Origin: Tubulanus polymorphus
Taxonomy: Eukaryota; Nemertea; Palaeonemertea; Tubulaniformes; Tubulanidae
DNA length: 60,000 bases
NCBI RefSeq assembly: GCF_964204645.1
Contig: NC_134032.1
Location: forward strand, 9,668,275-9,728,274
Direction of reading: 5' to 3'
How positions within the stretch are numbered: position 1 is the first letter of the stretch; the number at the start of each line of letters is the position of its first letter. The translations under genes were made by a program, and so were the position numbers. Under the pieces are notes generated by a model. The model was not told the origin of the DNA and ran no database searches. It was given only the letters and a program-made list of their open reading frames with translations. Shown in pieces: positions 53,080-60,000 of this stretch.

Positions 53080-53420
53080 AAAACAAAGATGGTCCCTCGA
53101 ATTTCAGGAAATCGTCTCTTATCATTGCTTATCATTGTAAAAAGACGCTTGCCTCCATTACTTGCCTATGGCGTCATCAAAAAACTTCAAATATAGCAGC
53201 CTCGATATCGCCCTGTGAAATGATTAAATTATTCCTGTCCTGTTTCGAAAATATGCCCCTCTACGTGAAGCCCACTTCGACGTGTTAAAAATGACATCAT
53301 CAAACTGCTTCTATCCCGCCGAGTAAGATGGCAGCCACCATAGATCCTCTGATGACATCGCCTCGATTATAGACCTTCTAATTCAACTTCAAGTCACCAT
53401 AATGAATAAATGATGAAATA
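53080..53420. repeat. GATGGCTGCC/GACATCATCAAA minisatellite
   Basis: Units include 'acgcttgcctcc..tatggcgtcatcaaa', 'aaaaatgacatcatcaaact', 'aagatggcagccaccatagat' and 'tgatgacatcgcc'. Spacing about 60-75 bp. Confidence 0.65.
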
Positions 53421-54174
53421 AACATTCGGCCAAACAAACATCGATTCAAATATGTTCAACTGAATCGATATGATCTTATAACGTTATACATTAATATCCA
53501 TCGTGCATATATAAACCTAGGTACATATTCGGTTACCAATAGGAACGAAGATACAATCGAGAGAAATATGGTTAATTGTCGCATGCGTTCGTGACTTCAG
53601 TGTAAATAATGATTAGTAATATTAATGATGACCGATAACGTCGTTGCCGGGTAACGAATAATATCTATAATATTTGCGGTCGTCTGTTGCGTTTCGCTGC
53701 GTCGAGTTATATAAGTGACAACGCATCAACCAACAAACCGGCTGACACGACGAAATCTGAACAAATAATCATCCGCCTATGACATCGTCGTCGTCGATTA
53801 TCGCTCGTTATTCAATTCGTTAAAAGGTCCAAGGTTGGATCCAAAAATTACATAAAAATTTCATAAAGTGCGAATAATTAACTTTTGTTTCAATATCGTA
53901 TGTACATGATGTATTTATAACTTTGATACATCAACCAACTAAGAATAAGAACAGTGCTTAAAGCAAATTTAAGCCTCGGCCGCAAGATGTCTTAACATCT
54001 ATTGAAGCGGAGCTTGGAGTTACTATATTATGTTTCATTATCCTGTAATTTAAAATTCAAATATTCTATTTTCTAAAACTGATCAGTCCCCCACCTGACT
54101 CCAGTGGGTGTGATTTAGTTTGTTATGGAGCTACAACCGCTCAGCTTTTACAGCAAATAAACTTGAGATAAAAA
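53421..54174. other. presumed channel intron, nothing recognised
   Basis: AT-rich. AATAAACTTGAGATAAAAAAAA at 54157-54178 could be the A-rich tail of an old retroposed sequence. Confidence 0.3.
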
Positions 54175-54520
54175 AAAAAGAGTCGCATGCGGAAAGCGGA
54201 TGTTTAACTTCGTTCATCTCATTATGACGTCATCATCAACACCGTAAATCTCATTTTGACGACGTCACCATCGCATTGCTCACATATTATGTTAAAGAGA
54301 AGATGGCCGGCTGGCTCCGTAAAAATATGATATAAAAAAATTCAATGGTTACTTGCAGAATAAGACGACTGCCTTCATGAATTTCGTTATGCATCATACA
54401 TAGACACTTCAGGAAAAGATGGCTGCACCCATAATGTCCCAATGGCATCATCAAACGACACTTACAACTCGCCAAGAAGATATGGCCGCCTCCGTTTACC
54501 AAGACATGTCAGGGATAGTC
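54175..54520. repeat. GATGGCTGCC/GACATCATCAAA minisatellite
   Basis: Units include 'attatgacgtcatcatc', 'agaagatggccggct', 'ggaaaagatggctgcacccat' and 'atggcatcatcaaacg'. Confidence 0.65.
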
Positions 54521-54682
54521 CTACAGTTCCCACTTTTAAAAATAGGTTAAAAACTTTCATGTTTCCTAATGCTTTTATTCTTTAGCATGCTACAGTGTTT
54601 TAGGTTGGGGTAGGAATTAGTGTTTTATGTAAAGCGCAATAGGTCTTTTTTTAGAAAATAGCGCTATATAAAAGCATATTTA

Positions 54683-54742
54683 ATTATCATTATTATCATT
54701 ATTAATATCATCATCATTACAATTATTATTATTATCATTATC
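54683..54742. repeat. ATT/ATC trinucleotide run
   Basis: Imperfect TCATTATTA triplets over 60 bp. Confidence 0.85.
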
Positions 54743-56359
54743 AAACGCCCCATGACATCAACAATTTATACTCATAGATTCTTCTAGAAATGATTACTTT
54801 CTCAATGATTCTCTAAATAACAACAACAAATTGCTAGATCGTTTTAGAAACTATCGGAGCAATGAGTGCCATCTTCTCCTGAGAGGTCCAAACCCACTTG
54901 GATTGACCGGAACAGGATTTCCATTGGAGCTTTTGGTAATGCCAGCGTACCTCTAGATGTTGAAAATGCAGTAATAACTTAGGGGGAAGCGACCTTAGGT
55001 ATCATCTTAGTTACTTAAATGTAAAAGCAAGAGAATGCTCTATCCCAAGATCGGCAACTTAATTAGATGAACATGAGCACTTTCAACTTGAGTTTTAGAC
55101 TAATGTAAAAAAAAGTTGTTTTGGACTTGCAGATCTAGACTTGAAGAAGCAAAACCTTCAATATCCCCATCGCAAAGTTCCCTGAATGTAAGAGTATTCG
55201 GAATAACTAAAATGCAAATAAACGCGTTTAGCAAAAGAATCCGAATATCATTAGGCATCCCAACTCACGAAGGCACGTTCACTACTAGCCATTATCCGCT
55301 CGACAGAATCAACAAACCGGTCTATCGGATTCTACTCGGTCGGTTGGGGGTTACTGCCTCGTGGCGCTGAGTTACCGCAGACCGTGTTAGTTCTACAGGT
55401 AAACAAACACATTCATAGTAATGCAGAGCGCTGTTTACTAGCACCGCGTACAATCCGGCATCAATCTATAGATTACATGTGTTCACGTCAATTTTTACGA
55501 GGCGATTATTTCATTCCTTATCTGTTATCGGGGTGACTTCTTTATTCGTTTCCGACGCCGCAATGATGAATGTATCTTCAGCAAATTGTCAGACAAGGAA
55601 GCTCATCGTAGTTCAAATAGTTGAACGAATTCTTGCCACTACGTCGGCATTAGGTAGCCTATCGAATTCAACGAACCCAACCTACCACATTTCATAATAA
55701 CGACGAAATTGTAATGATTATTTTTACCCTCCACCCACTGAGCGCCACGCGGGACATTAGTAATTGTTGTAATGACTATGGCTCTTGTAATTCGGAGACG
55801 TTCCCATTCGGAGATTGGACACCTCCAACAAGTATAAAAACGTATGGATGAATTCATATCAAAATGGATCCATTTGACATCCTTTAATGAGGTCCCAGAT
55901 TCGTTGAACAGACGTAACAGCCTTCACAATCCAAATGACTTGATCAAAAGCGAAAATTATGATTATTCACTAATGACGAACTCCACATGCTCGATGACCT
56001 CGACAATATATCCAGCTTCGTCGCATTCAAGAATTTGTCAAAGTTTGACGTATTCAATATGCTGATGGTTTCTGGGGTAAGAGGCCATTTAATAGTTTGA
56101 GTCGAACCGACTAATGGAATGTTCAAGTGAAATATCCATGAATTAAATATCCATCCACGTTACAAAATGGAATCGATAAAAGGCAATATCCTTTTGTTGT
56201 CCAGGATTATATGCCATTTTCTGACGGATCGGGGTCGAGCCGTTTCGGAGATTGCCGCTTATGCGCGGCGCTTGGAGTGTCCTTTAAAAAGCGCCAGGCA
56301 TACACGTACACATGGGAAAATCCATCGAGCACCGTGCGCGACAATCAAGAGGCCTCCAG
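54743..56359. other. presumed channel intron, no supported gene
   Basis: Short plus frames (55116-55370, 55479-55697) show no family or splice support. Confidence 0.35.
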
Positions 56360-56860
56360 ATTCTCAAGGTCGTGACGTCATCGCAATCGTTATAAGGAGA
56401 GCGATGGAGAATGTCAACAAAAAGTCGATACGAGATGGCCGTTTGAATAAATCTGTCGATGACATCATCACGTTGCTAGACTCGTCCAGGAAACATATAC
56501 CTCGCCATAAATCCCCTTGGATATCGGTGACGTCTATCAGCACCTTCACAAAAGATGGCTACGTCTTTAAATCCGCCTATGACATCGCCAACTTACCCCG
56601 ATAGACCCTTTCATAATAAGAGGTACCTGGTAATAAATTCCACTGACATCATCAAACTGACCTTTACACTTTTAAAGAAAAGGCAGCTGCCTTCATAAAT
56701 CCCCATGACATTATCAAATTGCTATTGCGCAAACTTCCACAAAAGATGGGACCCTTTTCTAACTTCCACAAAGGATGGCTGCTTCCATAAATCCCTCTAT
56801 AACAGTATCAAAACTGTCAAGTACTTTTGGACAATTAATAATCATGTCAACGATGCCCCG
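56360..56860. repeat. GATGGCTGCC/GACATCATCAAA minisatellite, longest copy
   Basis: At least seven diverged units: 'gtcgatgacatcatcacg', 'cacaaaagatggctacgtc', 'cctatgacatcgccaac', 'actgacatcatcaaact', 'ggcagctgccttcataaat', 'ccatgacattatcaaat' and 'aggatggctgcttccataaat'. The 145-codon plus frame over it (56167-56604) is repeat-derived. Confidence 0.7.
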
Positions 56861-58859
56861 CCAGAAACCAACCACTCTAACCCCTCCCCGGCAACAATTA
56901 TGTCTTTCTATCGTGTGCGATGGAATGGCAGGTTACAAAATGAGCTATCGCGTTACGGAGTGAAGGAACAGCCGAGATCTTGTACACAATATTCACCGAA
57001 AGTAACGAATACACACAGATCTCCATTCCATATCTCACTCACAACAGACGGCACGAACAAAATTGCTTGTATGGTATCCATGGTAACCGAATAAGACAAT
57101 TTCACCGAGCGTACACGGTGTTGTAAAGCAACCGGTATTTTTTCCATCCATCCTTTGCATCTATCTATTTTCCGACGAGAGATGACAAGTGCTCGGCTTG
57201 TGTCTGCGTGTGTGTGTGTACAAGATCTCTTTTTGATGACGTCGACATGTTTACTTCAAAGATGACCTCATTGCAGACGATATAAGAATACGCCGTCATC
57301 CGAACGCTAAGTCTGAAGTTTCAGCTGACAACGAGGACCGAAATGAGATTTAAATGGTCATAGCTTAACAAGCCTTTACCATAGCAGGACTGTGCCAAAA
57401 TCAGCTTGTGCTTTTTTGCATGATCTAGAATGGGCTTAACCTTATGTCATTTGAAATTCCGAAATGGAACAAAAAGCATTATGTGGACTTGTCCCAAAAT
57501 TGAGCTTAGTCCGGTCTTTTGAGACCGTGGAACTGACTCCAGCCAGAATTCGACTCCTAAAGTTCTACATAACCGATATTACAACTTTATTTCTTTCTGT
57601 CGGTTTGTCGGTGTCAGCATCGAGCCACTTGTCGTCTCAGAGTAAACTAATTTATATTCGGAATATAGAGCGAATGGAAGAAATTATTTGAAGAATGTTA
57701 ACAAACAACGCCCGACAAACTTCACCGACACCGAGTGACACCGAGTCTAATCCTCAAGCGTGGGCGGCCGAGAATTAATATTTAACGAGCTCGTTCTCAA
57801 GACTGTTTGTTAACGGGGGAGAGTATGGAGGAGCGTTCATCTAGAAGCGCAGAGCTTAATACGAGAGACTCTTACCGCAGTCGTGCGCTGATATGTGGTC
57901 ACCCAGAACCAACGAGTTCATTCTAGTCACTGCTCTCCCTCAAAAGCTGTGGGAAAACGAAGACCAATGGCGGGCCTAGTCACGCCAAGAACCTATTTTA
58001 CAAAGGTGAGGAAAGAGAGACGTCAGATGATACACGAAAAGGACTCGTTGTGGGCGTGGTGTTGGCCGCGGCGAAAGTCATCGTGGAAAATTGGCAATCG
58101 ATTCGGAAAATACAAACATGTACGATTGAGAAAGACACCGACAGAAAAGCAGACGAATTTTTCTACGAAATCTTATACCACGTGACAGAACTGAGACCGA
58201 TCAATAATTCACTGAGCGTACATAATGAGCGTAGGTTTCACGGACTATATACAACAGCGAGGCGGCGGAGGAGTTAATAGGTTAATTAGTAGCTGGTAAT
58301 TAGCGCTCGAAAATGTATATATATTATATATCTACGCACAGAACGCGATGTGGTGTATGAATGGGTGTAACCTGATCGAGGCCCGACTTGTCCTGAATTA
58401 TTGACTACATTTTCAGACTAGATACCAGCAGCAAGAGACGTATATCAATCTGCAATCGACTGACTACGAATAATCAGTGTAAGGCGGTACCAAGCATTGC
58501 GAAGGCAGCGAAAACGCCTCGCCTTTTGCCTATCCAATTCGGTGTTTCCGCGAGGTCAGAACTAGTTCATCAGATGTCAGCCAGCAAAAAAACTTCTGAA
58601 TTCCATGTGCCTTGAGCCTTTTTTCGGAGCAGTCAATAACAATACATATAGGTATCCTCATACAAACAACTGGAAGGCGAAAAGTGTCAATGTGGCATTA
58701 TATTTGACGCAAAGAAAACGAACGAAATTTCTTCTTGCGCCAAGGTTTCTTCTAGTCTGTCATTCCTCCCGCGATTGGATGAATCTTCGATCTCAGTCCC
58801 GTGGAAAACGGATGAAGGCTTTGGGCGCAGAAAAAAGCTTCTGGATAATCTTAGATCGG
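56861..58859. other. presumed channel intron, no supported gene
   Basis: A short TG run near 57208. 57340-57545 shares phrases with intron 2 of the lyase-like gene. No exon was recognised. Confidence 0.35.
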
Positions 58860-59290
58860 AAGTGTTTCGCGCAATATGCTACGGCGTGCACCTTTCATCA
58901 CGCTCTCCCCGAGGGGTGCTTTGTAAAGTATATTCCTTGTTCCCAAAACCATGCAAGGCGGCCTTGGATACCCGAGCATACTTTGGGACAATCTATGTTT
59001 GAAATTAACTTCTGCAAAGCAGAACCCTTTTGGCCTAGCCCGGTACTTGTGTTCCTGTAAATCACATTTTCGTTCCCAATTCTGAAATATAGCATTCTAT
59101 ATTTTGGACCATCTACATTGGCAGGTGTTATTCTACCTGTTTGGCATAGCTCTTCCTCAATGGGTACTGCTTTGTAAATCGTTTTTTCTAGTTCGCAGTC
59201 CTGAAGAGGACAGGCTCAAAAAGGTCCATAAATCTGGCAGCGATGTCTCAATGGCGCTTATCGGCACAGGAGGGAGGTGCGGCAGGTGAA
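58860..59290. repeat. degenerate tandem sequence, period about 122 bp
   Basis: GTGCTTTGTAAAG (58917), GTTCCTGTAAATC (59050) and GTACTGCTTTGTAAATCG (59166), plus 'tttgggacaatctatgtttg' and 'tttggaccatctacattgg', suggest three to four old units. The 151-codon frame at 58605-59060 spans part of it. Confidence 0.4.
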
Positions 59291-60000
59291 AGGATAGATC
59301 GATGCAGTGCGAAACCTCTCGAGCAGAATTCCCATTGTGGCAACGATAAATCGAATCGCTCGCTGGAGGAAACCACTGCCGACAAAAGACCGCCGCATTG
59401 TCTGCAGGTCAGACGACTGAGAAAACCGATAAATCAAAGAAGTCCCTAATTATCATTAATGTTCGATCTGTTAACGACGATATATAGCGTTTAAATGAAC
59501 AATACTTGAACGCGGAATGGTTATCCTTAAGATGAGAGAAATAAATCGATTAAATCGATTTAAAACGTCAGAATTCAAAAATTCAAACCAGGCATTCAAC
59601 ACATTTTCAAAGGTAATCGTCGACACTTCACACTACAATGGCAAAGCGGCGTTTCCGGGCTACAGAAACATTTTTGTTCTAAAAATACACTATGGCACGC
59701 AATATTTACTCAAAAAATGGATTCCTAGGCAATTCTGTGCTAGGTTTCCAGTTTCTGCGATGACTTTCGCGGAAGCGGTCTGTCGCTAGATCGAGCCCTA
59801 GGATACAGCGTGTCACTGCAGTCAGGAGAAAGAGGCGATACAGATATTACACATAGTGCAAGCTTAAGAGTTGATTAAATGCGAGAAATGCAATCATATT
59901 ATCAGAGGACGACCAACCTCCCGCGGGAACAGTTCATACCGTAATCTTACAGCGGCTCGGAGCGGTTGTATCAGTACAAAGAACTGAAACGAGTGAAACT
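59291..60000. other. right edge, nothing recognised
   Basis: A 90-codon plus frame (59517-59789) lacks support. No T1-domain exon of the channel is visible. Confidence 0.35.

Noticed and set aside
56167-56604. 145-codon plus frame
   Set aside because: Its second half is a translation of the dispersed minisatellite units.
58605-59060. 151-codon plus frame
   Set aside because: Spans a degenerate tandem sequence; no recognised domain, no splice signals of note.

Overview
The window is animal (metazoan) nuclear DNA. It has GT-AG introns of up to about 22 kb, roughly 60% A+T, long AT microsatellites, many degenerate minisatellites and several small inverted-repeat elements. There are no bacterial-style operons or ribosome-binding sites. 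The one gene that can be named is a Shaw/Kv3-type potassium channel closest in style to protostome Shaw. A marine invertebrate, perhaps a lophotrochozoan, is the best guess, but the species cannot be fixed from sequence alone.

Coding content is small, and all of it is on the minus strand. (1) At the left edge, four exons (2697-2906, 2027-2165, 991-1460, 324-451) join in frame into the first 315 residues of a TIM-barrel protein resembling the HMG-CoA-lyase/DRE-TIM superfamily. The gene runs off the left edge. A CpG-rich start region with a palindromic NRF1-type site lies just upstream. (2) A large exon at 37713-38622 encodes S1 to the C-terminal linker of a Shaw channel. Two short exons with matching phase 1 were found by splice-site reading: a 105-bp cassette-like exon (15730-15834) and a terminal exon with stop codon (12428-12594). 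The first introduces an N/T-rich stretch and the second a S/P/T-rich tail. The T1 (tetramerisation) exon is not visible, so 38.6-60 kb is probably the next intron of the same gene and the gene very likely continues past the right edge.

Layout: 0-3.1 kb lyase-like gene; 3.1-12.4 kb intergenic, with two AT blocks and a 22-bp minisatellite; 12.4-38.6 kb 3' part of the channel gene with two introns (3.1 and 21.9 kb); 38.6-60 kb presumed channel intron with the densest repeats. No transposase or reverse transcriptase was recognised, so the mobile elements seen are all non-autonomous.

The most interesting non-coding content is a pair of foldback elements (42442-42884 and 43641-44348). Each is flanked by its own exact 7-bp target duplication and built from repeated E2F-like palindromes. 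Other signals are arrays of CCAAT boxes in opposite orientations (31.2 and 50.2 kb), fourteen exact TGACGTCA palindromes, about fifteen CTCF-like sites, a minisatellite apparently derived from the terminal repeat of a mobile element, and a perfect 41-bp hairpin. All coordinates were read by eye. Boundaries of degenerate repeats are approximate.
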